From Welwitschia mirabilis (taxonomy: Eukaryota; Gnetophyta; Gnetopsida; Welwitschiales), in contig JBOZIK010000001.1 of NCBI GenBank assembly GCA_051453625.1, positions 280,555,043-280,619,042 on the forward strand: 64,000 nucleotides of DNA, given 5' to 3'. The notes beneath the pieces were generated by a model. It ran no database searches. It was not told the DNA's origin and saw only the letters and a list, made by a program, of their open reading frames with translations. The translations under genes and the position numbers were made by a program. Below are positions 1-10,047 of this stretch, in pieces; position 1 is the first letter of the stretch; every line of letters begins with the position of its first letter.

Positions 1-119
1 TCTACTTTTTTATTTCATTTGTTTATATCTTTTTATGCATAATTCCTTTTGATAGTAATAATTGTTTAAATTTTTCATAAGTTTAATTCACCCCTCATTT
101 AAGGTTCATGATCCTATTA
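1..119 (+). repeat. 3' end of the 5' LTR of Sire-1
   Basis: This stretch matches the last part of the 3' LTR near 3215-3336, including the shared block ccttttgatagtaataatt. It ends with a TA, probably a decayed CA terminus, two bases before the primer-binding site. Confidence 0.75.
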
Positions 120-121
120 AT

Positions 122-133
122 TGGTATTAGAGC
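122..133 (+). other. Primer-binding site (tRNA-iMet type), Sire-1
   Basis: The sequence tggtattagagc differs by one C-to-T change from the plant initiator-Met primer site tggtatcagagc. It sits directly after the LTR terminus and would prime minus-strand DNA synthesis. Confidence 0.85.
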
Positions 134-189
134 ACCAGGTTAAGTCAGCACTAACATTTTAATCAATCTTTGACTTAATAACCCTAGTC

Positions 190-1310
190 ATGAATTTTCT
201 TGTAGAAGGTTTCTCTATTTCTAGGCCTCCACTATTTAAGAAAACAAACTATGGATACTAGAAAGCTATAGCGAGGATTTTGTTAAGAGCTTCTGATTTA
301 GATTATGAACATGTCATGATTACCAATTATAGCCATTCTACCATAACTTAAAGGAATGTTAATGGAAATTTGATAGTAGTGTTTAAAATAAAAAATAAAT
401 GGACTAAATTAGATAAATCTAATACTACTATTGATGCTTGTACTTTGAATACAATATTTTATGCTACGAATGCAAATGAGTTTAAGAGGATAGTAAACTG
501 CCAGACTACCAAAGAAGCATGGGATATTCTTATTATTTCTCATACAAGGACGTCCACTGTCCAACAAGAAAAGATGCAAATGTTGACTAAAAAATTTGAA
601 GAGATCAAGATGGATGAGGAAGATACTCTTCAAGAATACTTTAGCAATCTAAGGGATATTATAAACTTGACAACAAGCCTTAGAGAAAAGATGGAGGAAG
701 TCAAGATAGTAAGGAAGATTTTAAGATCCCTTCCCAAGAGGTTTGAATCAAAGGTAATTACTATTGAAGAAAGTAAAGATCTCAGTAAGATGCCACTGGA
801 CGAATTAAAAGGTAACCTCCAAACTCATGAGTTAAATTTTTTTTAGAAAGAAGAGTTTTTCTTTTAAAAGTATGCAAGAAGAAAGATCATATGAAGAACC
901 TGAAGAACATGGAATATTATCATTTATAGCATATGTGAATCCTATGACTCAATCACCAAAACTCTTTGAGCATGATGATTTAAACATACGTGAAGATGAA
1001 GAAGAGGAGGATGTTGAAGAATCATGTCTTGAACTATATTAAGAATGTGAAAGGCTTGCTGTAAAAGTCAATGAACTAAAAAGTATCATCAAGGATTTGA
1101 GAAAGAAAAATGAAGTTATAAATCCAAGAGATAAAGAGATTCAGGAAGAAGACATAAGTCTCGTGGAGAATTTAAGCCAAGCTTTACAAGTCTTAAGTAG
1201 ATTTATATAAGGATTAAAGAAACTTGAGAAGATGCTTGAACTGGAATAACTTATACATAACAAAAGGGATATTGGATGGTACATCTACTTCATCAAGTAA
1301 GGTAAGTATT
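190..1310 (+). pseudogene. Copia gag remnant of Sire-1
   Basis: The frame opens with ATG at 190 and has an open stretch at 370-846. That stretch shows copia gag (UBN2-like) features: the run KEAWDIL, the QEYFSNLRDI segment and the Sirevirus-like block LDELKGNLQTHEL. Stops lie near 261 and 349 and at 844. A frameshift then leads into a second half from 872 with an acidic patch (EDEEEEDVEE) and a predicted coiled-coil rich in K, E and L. It ends near a KRDIGW motif. The CCHC zinc knuckle, expected between the two halves by comparison with the gag at 38785, is missing and seems to be a local deletion. Gag would form the virus-like particle. This copy is dead. Confidence 0.8.
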
Positions 1311-1856
1311 ATAAGTATAACATCTTTTACCAAAAATATCACTTGTCATTCTTGTTATAAATTTGTTCATTCAAAATTAAATTGACCATATAGCAAAAGT
1401 ATGTATTTTGCAAATGTTTATGCATTATCATTTAAATTTATTTCCAAATAGGTCTCTATCCAAAAATTAAGAAAGACCATATGGGTAAAAGATAAGGATT
1501 TAGAATCTTTTTAATCTAAGAAAATTTCAACTTTAGTAGTAGGTCATTATTTTGATAAATTTTTCATTATTACAAATTATTTTAAATCATCAATTATTGT
1601 AATATAATATGCTTATTGGAATCATCATTGTGATATTAATCTTATTTTTAAACTTGCATATTAATGGTGATGTTTCTTTGAGAATATTTATCTATAAGAA
1701 TTGAATATTTTGATGTTTTGTAATTAAATCTTGTTATCATGAACATAGCATCAGTTGGTTCTTTTTTGGAAATTATGAATTAACATTTATCATGTCATTT
1801 ACATATTTTCTTTAAAACTCTATCATGATTATTATTTTTATATATGGCATAAAGTT
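1311..1856 (+). other. Gag-pol junction remnant, then non-coding
   Basis: A short stretch near 1340-1510 still reads as weak gag-pol linker (a Cys-x2-Cys-like patch and a KTIWVK run like the spacer before copia protease). No DSG protease site follows, and the sequence becomes plain AT-rich DNA, so the pol deletion junction probably falls at about 1510-1850. Confidence 0.4.
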
Positions 1857-2165
1857 AGGGGGAGAGAATATGATATTTTTCACCACATGTCTAAGGCTTA
1901 TAGCTCTTTATCTCTCTTTCTTTATTCTTTGCCATTGATGTAAAAGGGGAAGAAAATATGGTGTTTTAAAAATATGCATAAATTAAAAATGGTTTGTTTT
2001 ATAAATATTTTTTTTAAATCCTTTGCTTAATATTGTTTATATGGCTTTGTGAAAGGGGGAGCTTTTATTATGTTAATATGCCTTGCTAGAAAGAAATTAA
2101 AAATGAAATATTTATTTGATCTTAAAATTACTTATTTGTTTTCCATCNNNNNNNNNNGGGAAGAT
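1857..2165 (+). other. Multiple polypurine tracts before the 3' LTR of Sire-1
   Basis: Purine-rich tracts occur at 1857-1868 (agggggagagaa), 1942-1957 (after cattgatg), 2051-2060 (gaaaggggga) and at the LTR edge (gggaagat, 2158-2165). The last is partly hidden by a 10-N gap at 2148-2157. Several tracts upstream of the 3' LTR are a known trait of Sireviruses. The last tract would prime plus-strand synthesis. Confidence 0.7.
2148..2157. other. Assembly gap of 10 N
   Basis: Ten N replace the start of the final polypurine tract. The equivalent place in Sire-3 (43778-43791) carries an aatatcaaaagggg-type sequence, so the real missing stretch is probably short. Confidence 0.9.
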
Positions 2166-2376
2166 TGTTTGGATTTTATTTTTACCAATTGATGTCAAAC
2201 TAATATGATCTTTGTAGAATAAAAAGTGATTGTACAGGTGAAAGAGACTATTAGATCTATATTCAAAAGATAGCAAGATTTGGACATGTTTTGGTCAAAG
2301 TAACTTAAGTTTCTATCTAAGTACTTAAGGTAGGAGCCAACCAAACTTGGAAATACTCATTTTAGGCTATTTCATA

Positions 2377-2610
2377 TGGGGTCAACTAGATTTTTGAGGG
2401 ATAAACTAGACCTGGAGTTTCATTTTTCAAGCTTTCCCATATGTACTCTGTCCTATGGGATCAACCAGGTTCATGTGGAGTTGACCGGACCTGGAGGAAA
2501 GTGGTCAATCATATTTTAGATGGGGTTGATCAAACCTATAATCTCAAGAGCTAATATCCCTAAATTGAATGGTAAGGGGTCGATTGGATGTTTCAAGGGG
2601 TCAACCGAAT
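2377..2610. promoter_or_regulatory. LTR array of GGTCAACC/GGTTGACC-like sites
   Basis: About eight related sites occur in 230 bases, for example ggggtcaactaga (2378), gggatcaaccaggt (2457), gagttgaccggacctgg (2478), ggggttgatcaaacc (2522), ggggtcgattgga (2577) and ggggtcaaccgaa (2597). The core is palindrome-like and several copies end in a CCGG or decayed CTAG/CCAG. Palindromic CGG-CCG repeats are described in Sirevirus LTRs. A transcription-factor binding role is inference. Confidence 0.55.
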
Positions 2611-2956
2611 AGCACAGAAGTGGAAATTTTAAAGCGATTTTTTAACTGTTACTTCATCAAATCTATCTGTTGTAAACCTCAGATTCATGCGCAACTATCC
2701 AAACGGTTATATTTTTAAGAAATCTATAAATAAGAGGTAATACTCAAAAACCCCAGAGCTTTACATTGAATTGGATTTTTGAAAAGGAAGGTTTCACTCT
2801 TGATTTAAAGGACTTACCTTTGTACTATCATTCTTCTCTCACTTAACACTTACATTTGTATCGAATCTGAGCAATAAGGCTCCATTGTTAGTTCTTCCAC
2901 TTGAGTGATTTAGAGCATAGAGGCTTCATTCTCTTACTCACCATTGTACATTTTCT

Positions 2957-3090
2957 AAAGGTTGAGACTTAGCCTGAAAAAGTACATTTAAAGATGTTGA
3001 GGCTTAGCCTGCAAAAGTCCATTTGAAGAGGATGATACTTAGCTTGAAAAAGTCCATTTATAAGGTTGAAGATTAGCCTTGAAAACCTAT
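2957..3090 (+). repeat. Minisatellite in the Sire-1 LTR, about four units
   Basis: Four imperfect units of roughly 30-40 bases carry the core gagacttagcctgaaaaagt. The same core is tandemly repeated at the equivalent place in both Sire-3 LTRs. Confidence 0.8.
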
Positions 3091-3336
3091 TTCATAGTGA
3101 TGCAACAGACATCTAGAATAGCCTTATTCATTGACTATCTTCTGAGAGTGGAGTAGGGTGTATCTCGAACCACTATAAATCTTGTCTTGTGCATTTATTT
3201 TGGTTCTTCTTTTTGATTTAATTTTATTATATCTTTTCACATATAATTCCTTTTGATAGTAATAATTGTTTAAATTTTTTAGAAGTCCTGTTCACCCCCA
3301 TTCCCCCCTCCTCCCTCTAGGGTTAACGATACTACA

Positions 3337-3987
3337 CTTGTGTCTTAGAAGTTAACTTTCCAATATATTAAAATATAACTATTTTATTTTCTATATCTGA
3401 TAGTTGTAAGTATAGTTATCTTTTATTTGTTATAATTTATCCTTAAGTGAAGTTATAACATAACCAGTTAAATTAAGGTGGTGTCTAACATGAGATCACT
3501 AAAAGTGAACATCACATACTACAACAACTATAAATGTTTTTATATAAATAATTAAGCTATTGCATGGATTTACATCCTTTGTTAAATTGAAATAGTACTT
3601 ATCTTGTCATCATACTCTCTTTGAATTGTACTTCTATCTTTAGCTTATACTTGAGACTGGGATTTGCAAAAAATCCTATTTTTATTAGTAAAAGAAAACC
3701 ATAAAGTCTCATTAGATGTGCAGTTTGAGTATGCATTACTACTAAAGAAAAATAGATTTGTTTTTTATATCTTGTATTTATTTTTTAATCATTTTGTCTA
3801 TTTATTAAGCATGAATTTTATATCATCATTAATTATATGAATTACTATCATATTTGAATTGAGAATAAAACTTAAGTAATTAGTTGATAGTTTAAATTGT
3901 ACAAACATAGTGTTAAATTATAAAATTGCAAAAATTACCTTAGTTATCCTATTCATCCCTCCCCTATAAGATAGTTAGTTCTAATAA
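3337..3987 (+). repeat. 5' LTR of Sire-2, truncated by Sire-1
   Basis: It aligns along its length with about 12445-13104. Shared blocks include ccataaagtctcatt (3701 and 12800) and the end gatagttagt. The left edge is the Sire-1 3' LTR boundary. Confidence 0.75.
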
Positions 3988-3988
3988 C

Positions 3989-4000
3989 TAGTAACAAATC
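3989..4000 (+). other. Degenerate tRNA-iMet primer-binding site of Sire-2
   Basis: The sequence tagtaacaaatc matches tggtatcagagc at 8 of 12 positions. It lies immediately after the LTR end, so position supports it more than sequence. Confidence 0.5.
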
Positions 4001-4053
4001 ATTAGCATAGGTATTTTTCCCCCTTAATTTGATTACTTAATAGAGTATTCATC

Positions 4054-5560
4054 ATGGAATATTAATCAATCAAACATTTACATTACTTCATTGGTGATAA
4101 CTATGAACTTTGGAAGAAAAGAATATAAGTGTTTACTAACACTATGAGCTTTAACAGTTAAACTATTATGAAATAAGGTTTCTCCCCTTCAATGAAATCT
4201 CAAACTACTAATGGAGTTACTACTTATGTAGTTAATCTAAGAAGCACATGAGATGACAAAGAAAAAGATCAAGTAATGCTTAATAGAAAGGCTACTTCAC
4301 GTGAACTTAATATAGAATATTACAAAAAGATAAGGAACTTTTTACTACAAAAGACATATGTGATTACTTTTAGGTATCACATGAAGAAATAAATTAGATT
4401 AAGAAGAATAATAATAAAATGCTTATAACATAATTTGGCCAAATTTAGATGCAAGATGATGAAATATTTATTGAATTTAATAATAAACTTATGAATATTA
4501 TCAATAATCTTTAGGAACTTAAAAAACCTTTCAAATCTAGCCAAATTATAGTAAAGATCTTAAGGTTTCTATTAAAATCCTATAAAAATAAGAAAATATC
4601 AATTTAAGAAATAAATAGCATTAAAAACATGCTATTAAGTGATATTTTGACATTTAAATTAAGGTATGTTATTAAGTGATATTTTGACATTTAAATTAAG
4701 GTATTTTTGCAAAGATAGCAAAGGTATGGCTCTGAATGTTAAATAAGTTTCTTCTTTGAAATGTAATACTAAAGATAAGTTTATTCTAATTTTGATTCTT
4801 ATATGAATGAATAATTAGCCTTATTTACTAGAAAATTCAAGAAGATGTTAATAGACAAGAAATGAAGAAACAGAAGAGCATGTAGCATATCATTTTCAAA
4901 ACCAAGGAATAACTCTATAAAAAAAGGTACTTAATGCTATGATTGTAAAAGGTTTGGGTAAATGGTATCTAAGTTTTAAAATAATAAAAAGAATAAGGCA
5001 TTAAATAACTCTAGATAAAACTGCAATATGTCTACTCCTGATAGTAATAAATCAAACAAAAAAGACTTTTATGATAACAATAGGTTGTATCTCTTGGATT
5101 TTACCTCTTTTAACATGGCCTTCATTCCTAAGATAAATGATGGTTTTGAATTAGATTTATCTAACCCTCATGAATTGGATTTTGAAAATGTTTCAAAATT
5201 TTCATGTGAAGAAGAAAGTGATGTAGAACAAGATTGATTCTTAACCATGAAAAGGATGAACGAACATTAATTATACAAGAAATAAAAGAGAATGTGAAAG
5301 ATAAAAAGGAGGAATATGAAGGACTCATAGAATCTTACCCAGAATTATTTGGAAAAATCAAAAGCATCCTAAACTAAAACATAATCTTAAAGAAAAACAT
5401 AGCCAATAAATAAGAAAAGAGATAATTAACATCTATTTTGAAAATTGCAAAGAATATTTTGGAACATCAAAAGGTATAATTTGAAAAAATAAATTCCATA
5501 CCTTTAAGATCTTGCTAAAGGAAAGGAAAAAGAATGTGATTTTTTACTTTTAAAAATTAA
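4054..5560 (+). pseudogene. Copia gag remnant of Sire-2
   Basis: ATG at 4054 opens a gag-like frame with FIGDNYELWKKRI near its start, the usual N-terminal copia gag pattern. The frame is broken by many stops. A zinc knuckle remnant starts at 4935 as CYDC, but its histidine codon is now a stop and the last Cys is Phe. An open stretch at 5028-5237 (69 residues) is acidic at its end (EEESDVEQD) and is followed by a lysine- and glutamate-rich segment that looks like the coiled-coil part seen in the other two gags. Confidence 0.7.
4631..4704 (+). repeat. 37-bp tandem duplication in the Sire-2 gag
   Basis: Two adjacent 37-base units (4631-4667 and 4668-4704) differ at one base. The rest of the element is much more decayed, so the duplication looks recent. 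Confidence 0.9.
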
Positions 5561-6079
5561 TGATTTGAATATAATTATTTTGAAGTTTTACACAAGTAAA
5601 ATGCCCTTGTAGATAATGCTTTTTAAGCAAAGAGCTCTGAGTGAAAAAAGTGGTCTAGGATATGTTACATCAATTTCTTCTTCTTTTATATTATTCTCAT
5701 CAAGTAAAGCTTTATATCTTTTAAAGGATAAAGTTTTAATGTATCCAAACCATAAATTAGGTAATGCCTAATGTTACTCTTAAAATATTAAATTTAGTAA
5801 GAAAAGAAATTTCTTATATGTCATTTTTGTGATAGGTTTGATCATACTAAACTTAATTGTCATTTCAGTAATGTATTCTTACAATTTCAAACTTTACCTA
5901 GTTATCAATTTATCAAGAAAATATCAAATTCTAATATTAGATAGATTAATTAAAAACCAGATAGAATTATTTTAATTCATACTACCTTAACAGTCACTAA
6001 TGATGTTCATTGGTCTCCTTCCCCTCTACTGCTGGTTTCCTAATGTCTTGTAGTATCGCATGTGTCTTATCTACTTTTC
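5561..6079 (+). other. Gag-pol linker of Sire-2, no open frame
   Basis: This AT-rich stretch lies between the gag coiled-coil part and the protease. By position it is the gag C-terminus and spacer, but stops in all frames prevent a firm reading. Confidence 0.4.
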
Positions 6080-7270
6080 CTTTACTTAAGACACATGATA
6101 AGAGCTACATGTAGGTTCACAAAGATGGACAAATGCAATGGAAGAGTTATGACTTTTGGAGATATGAGAAAGCTATGGTGAAAATTATTAGCACTTTAGA
6201 TGGTAAAGACTTTTTAATAATACATAATGTTCTCTATGTTAATGGGCTAAAGCATAACCTCCTTAGCATCAACCAAATTTGTAACAAAGACATGCATGTC
6301 TTATATAGTACTTCTAATTATCATATTTTAGATAAGCATGAAAAAATATTATTGACTACTAATGGGGATGAAAATTTTTATTCAATTAGGCAATCAATGA
6401 GTAATAAATGTTTCTCTTTCATTACTTCTAAAAAGAGTAGGATGTGGCACATTTATTTAGGACATGTTAATTATAGAAATCTTCACAATATAAATCTTCA
6501 CGATATTTTAAAACATAGTATTATTAATGGTATTCCAATCTTAAGCAAGTTGAAGGATATTTGAGTAGAGCTTGTCAATTAAAAAAATAAGCTACTCTCA
6601 ATGTCTTTTAAATTTACTTTACCTTGATCTTATAGATCCTACCTCTATAGAAAGCCTTAATGGAAAGAAATATATATTAGTTGTAGTGAATGATTTTATA
6701 AGATTCTCATGAGCACTATTTTTGAGACATACAAATAAAGCTATTTAAAAATTTTAAATATTAAGTAAGAGACTAGAAAATCACACTAGCCACAACATTA
6801 AGAAAATTGGAAGTGATCATAGAGAAAGATTTAAAAATTAATTGTTTAATAAATGATATAAGAACAAAGCTATAACTCATGAATTTTAAGTCTTAAAAAC
6901 CCCATAAAAATGGTGTTGTTAAACAAAAGAGTAGAGTAAGTCCAAAGATGACTAGGATCATGCTTTAAGAATAAGATATAGCTAAGATATTTTTGACTAA
7001 AACTCCTAACATTTCTTGTTACATATCTAACTAAGCCTTTCCTAAACCTAGTACAAATAAAACTTCTTATGAGATGTGTAAAGAAAAAAGGAAAATGTTT
7101 CATATTTTGAATTCTTAGTAGTAAGTGATATATACTAGATAATTTTAATTCAATGTCATTAAAATGTATATTTATTAGATATTTTAAAAAAGTAAAGCCT
7201 ATCAAGTGTTCAACCAAAACTAAAGTAGAGTTAATGAATGTTTTAATATTATAATTGGTCAAAGTGATTC
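6080..7270 (+). pseudogene. Protease/integrase part of the Sire-2 pol
   Basis: An open stretch at 6133-6564 (143 residues) covers the end of copia protease and the GAG-pre-integrase domain: VLYVNGLKHNLLSINQIC, then MWHIYLGHVNYRNLH, the HH part of the integrase zinc site. The following ACQL Cys region is out of frame. The integrase core continues as LYLDLIDPTSIESLNGKKY near 6615-6675 and later as NGVV near 6908, matching the conserved PQQNGVVERKN region. At the protease active site (about 6080-6100) the expected DSG codons are absent, so about 15 bases appear to be deleted just before the R-H-M codons. Integrase would insert the cDNA into chromosomes. Confidence 0.8.
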
Positions 7271-7439
7271 AAGAATGAAAATGAAGATGTTAAAGCAGAG
7301 TTAATTTCTAAAAGAATTTAATTAAATTATAAAACCTCTAATTTTTTTCCTTTCTTATCTCACAGGAGAACATCAACTCCTAAAGAAAAAATTATTCTTA
7401 AATATGTTTCCATAGAATCATTGATTGAAGATGTTTTTG

Positions 7440-8995
7440 AAGGTAAAAACTAGAATCTTAATTTGTTATGATGTTTTCTTTGTTTCTACCTTAGAATATA
7501 AATTCTTTTAAGAAGCTACATAAGATCCTTATTGGATTAATTCTATGTAAGAATAACTTGACTAATTTAAGAAAAGTAAAATTTTGAAACTTATTCCTAA
7601 GCTAAGTGATTACAATATGATTGGTGCCAAATGGATATCCAAAAAATAAACTAAACAAAATATTTCAAGTAGTAAGAAATAGATTAATGTTGGTGGCACA
7701 AGGCTACACTCAAATAAAAGGTATTGATTTAAAAAAAAACATCTACATTAATTTATAGATTAGAGTCTATTCATATTTTATTTTTACTTTATCTTGTTTT
7801 TACAACTTCAAAATTTATCAAATGGATATAAAAAGTGATTTCTTAAATGGAACATTAAATGAAATTGTATATGTAGAATAATCCTCTTGCTTTGAAGGAC
7901 CATAGTATCCTTACTATGTCTATAGGTTAAAAAAGGCATTTTAGGAACTCAAATAGGCATGAAAAGCATGCTATAAAAAGACTTAATTTTTCTATTTTAG
8001 ATCATGATTTCATTAGAGGTAAAGTAGATAAGACATTATTTATTAAATAGCTTAATTCATATTTTTTTCTTTTCCAAATTTATGTTGATGATATTATATT
8101 TGGAGAATCCACAGAATTTATGTCTTATGATATTGTTAAATTAATGATTAATCATTTTTAAATGATCCATATAGATGAGCTATAAATATTCTTGGTTTAT
8201 AAGTAAAGCAAATAAAAGATGGTACTTTCTTACTACAACAAAAATTTACAAGTGAACTTATGAAGAAGTTTTGTCTAAAGCTATGAGAATTGACATCAAC
8301 ACCAATGGAAATAAATTAAAATTGATGCAAATAAAAGTAAATATGATATTTACATCAAGTTATATAGAAGTGTAATTGGAAGCCTTCTTTACTTGGTAGT
8401 AATTAGGCCTAACATTGCATTTTTAATAGGACTATGTACCAAGTATTAATCCAAACCTCAAGAATCACATATTAAGGCTATTACACAAATTCTTACGTAT
8501 GTAAAAGGGTTAGATTTATTTACTTTTTATGATATGGATTGGGACGGTCCTAGGCATGATAGAAAAAGCACTAATAGTCATCATTGTTTTTTAAAATCTT
8601 GTTTGTTTAGTTAAAATTCAAAGAAACAAACATCTATGACATCATCCACTACTAAAACTAAATATGTAGTAGTTGGTAATTGTGTTGCTTAAGTTTTGTG
8701 GATTCATGATGCCTTATAAGATCTTGAAATTCATGAATCCAATATAATAATTTTCCAGGACAAGTATAGCACCATAAACTTATCTAAAAATCTTGTCCTT
8801 TAGTTAATAATTAATCATATTAATATTCTCCATTATTTTATTAAAGATCATATAGATTCCAAGGATATCAAGCCAGAATATGTTTCCACTGATCATCAAC
8901 TAGTTGATATTCTAATAAAACCTCTCTCTTAAGACTATTTTACCTCTCTTTATAAATCCTTCAACTTTTTTGTTCTTGAATTCTTCGATCTTCAT
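7440..8995 (+). pseudogene. Reverse transcriptase/RNase H part of the Sire-2 pol
   Basis: Copia RT signatures occur in order: the PYWINSM linker, VAQGYTQIKGID (about 7692-7727), QMDIKSDFLNGTLNE (about 7820) and the catalytic YVDDIIFG at 8081-8104. RNase H follows, with TSSTTKTKYVVV (about 8640) matching the conserved SSTEAEYVA region and LVDILIKPLS (about 8901-8930) matching the copia C-terminal ADIFTKPL motif. Stops and frame changes occur every 50-100 bases, so no product is possible. The order IN before RT is diagnostic of copia. Confidence 0.85.
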
Positions 8996-10047
8996 CTTAT
9001 CCTCTAAACCTTAATATTATACTATTTTTTATATTTTCTAAGTATTAGATATTCTATGCTTCTAATCTTAGTTTGTAATCTGAATTTTTAACATCATATT
9101 TATTTTTGTTATTTATTTAATGGAGGGTTAACTTGCAGTTATAAGCGATCAATATAAGAGGATGATCTATAAGATCAAATACTTTGTTTTTTAGTGTTTT
9201 TAGACTTTTGAATGGTTGATCTAGTTGTGATAGGGTCGACCATCATGATCAACCACTATTCGTGTAAGTTTGTCTATCCTTGATTAAATAATTATTAATA
9301 CCCTTGAAACAGCTAACTGCCTAACCCTAAGAATTAGTTATCTACTATTTTAAATTGCACATTTATATAAATTTAAGGTAATTAATTTGTTATGTTTGGT
9401 TTTTCAACCATCACTTCACTCCACAACTTTTTCTCACTTTGTTTATGGTATTTTTAATTGCTACTTGGAATTTTGAAAGCATGCCATCAGTTTCTAGCAT
9501 CATCCTAGCTCTTTTCATTAATACCATTTAAATTTAAAAAGTCTAATCAAATTTTCCTTAAAATTTTTAATTTTTCTGTTTATTTACTTTCTCTTGTTAA
9601 TATTCTTATTGCTCATAGTTAAGTTTCATAGTAATTATCTCTATTGTAGATTAGAATCAACTATTTTTGCATAATTGCTACCTCATTTTATTTATTCTTA
9701 TGTGATTATCTAAAATTTTCATTTTCTATTAATGTTATTTATGTTCTTAAAACCTTCTATTAAAGACAATGTTTACTTAATTAAGTGATTTTACCTATTA
9801 TTTTTTTATTATTTTGTTATATAATAGCAATTTTACTACCATATCATGCTTGATTAAATTATGTGCTACATGTTTTAGTGATATTCTCATGATTAGATTC
9901 ATATTTTTAAGGAATAGTTTAGGTTATCTTTTTTCATGTCTTGTTATCATCATGATAAATGATTATTATATAATCTCCTTACATTATTCTATATCATTAT
10001 ATAGGTATCTGGTTACTATGCTCTTTCATCAATGGCTCTAATAGTAT
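8996..10047 (+). other. Non-coding spacer between pol and the envelope-like ORF
   Basis: This 1 kb stretch has no coding signal that I can support. It contains two GGTCGACC-like sites around 9220-9260 (gggtcgaccatcatgatcaacc region) resembling those in the LTRs. The equivalent spacer in Sire-3 (40881-41060) carries similar sites (gtcgaccat, gttgactga). It may hold an internal promoter or splice acceptor for the late ORF; that is inference. Confidence 0.4.

Larger units (their letters stand above)
1..3336 (+). mobile_element. Sire-1: gag-only Sirevirus-type copia element
   Basis: The element runs from the tail of a 5' LTR (1-119) through a primer-binding site and gag remnant to a 3' LTR (2166-3336). 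The two LTR ends match over the stretch containing ccttttgatagtaataatt and the pyrimidine-rich end. The internal region is only about 2 kb. After gag it passes straight to polypurine tracts, with no protease, integrase, RT or RNase H. It could be an internal deletion or a non-autonomous gag-only derivative mobilised in trans. The upstream part of the 5' LTR lies outside the window. It abuts a partial LTR of a different family member at 3337, which suggests it inserted there. Confidence 0.8.
2166..3336 (+). repeat. 3' LTR of Sire-1 (about 1.17 kb)
   Basis: The LTR begins TGTTTGG after the polypurine tract and ends about 3336 at actaca. Its first bases (accaattgatgtcaaacta) also open the Sire-3 LTRs, so the two elements belong to one family. 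It contains a U3 array of GGTCAACC-like sites (2377-2610), a probable transcribed region after about 2720, and a minisatellite near its end. Confidence 0.8.

Noticed and set aside
409-633. Minus-strand frame of 74 residues
   Set aside because: It is the shadow of the Sire-1 gag on the other strand.
2957-3090. CRISPR array
   Set aside because: The repeats are adjacent imperfect units without unique spacers and lie in an LTR of a plant element.
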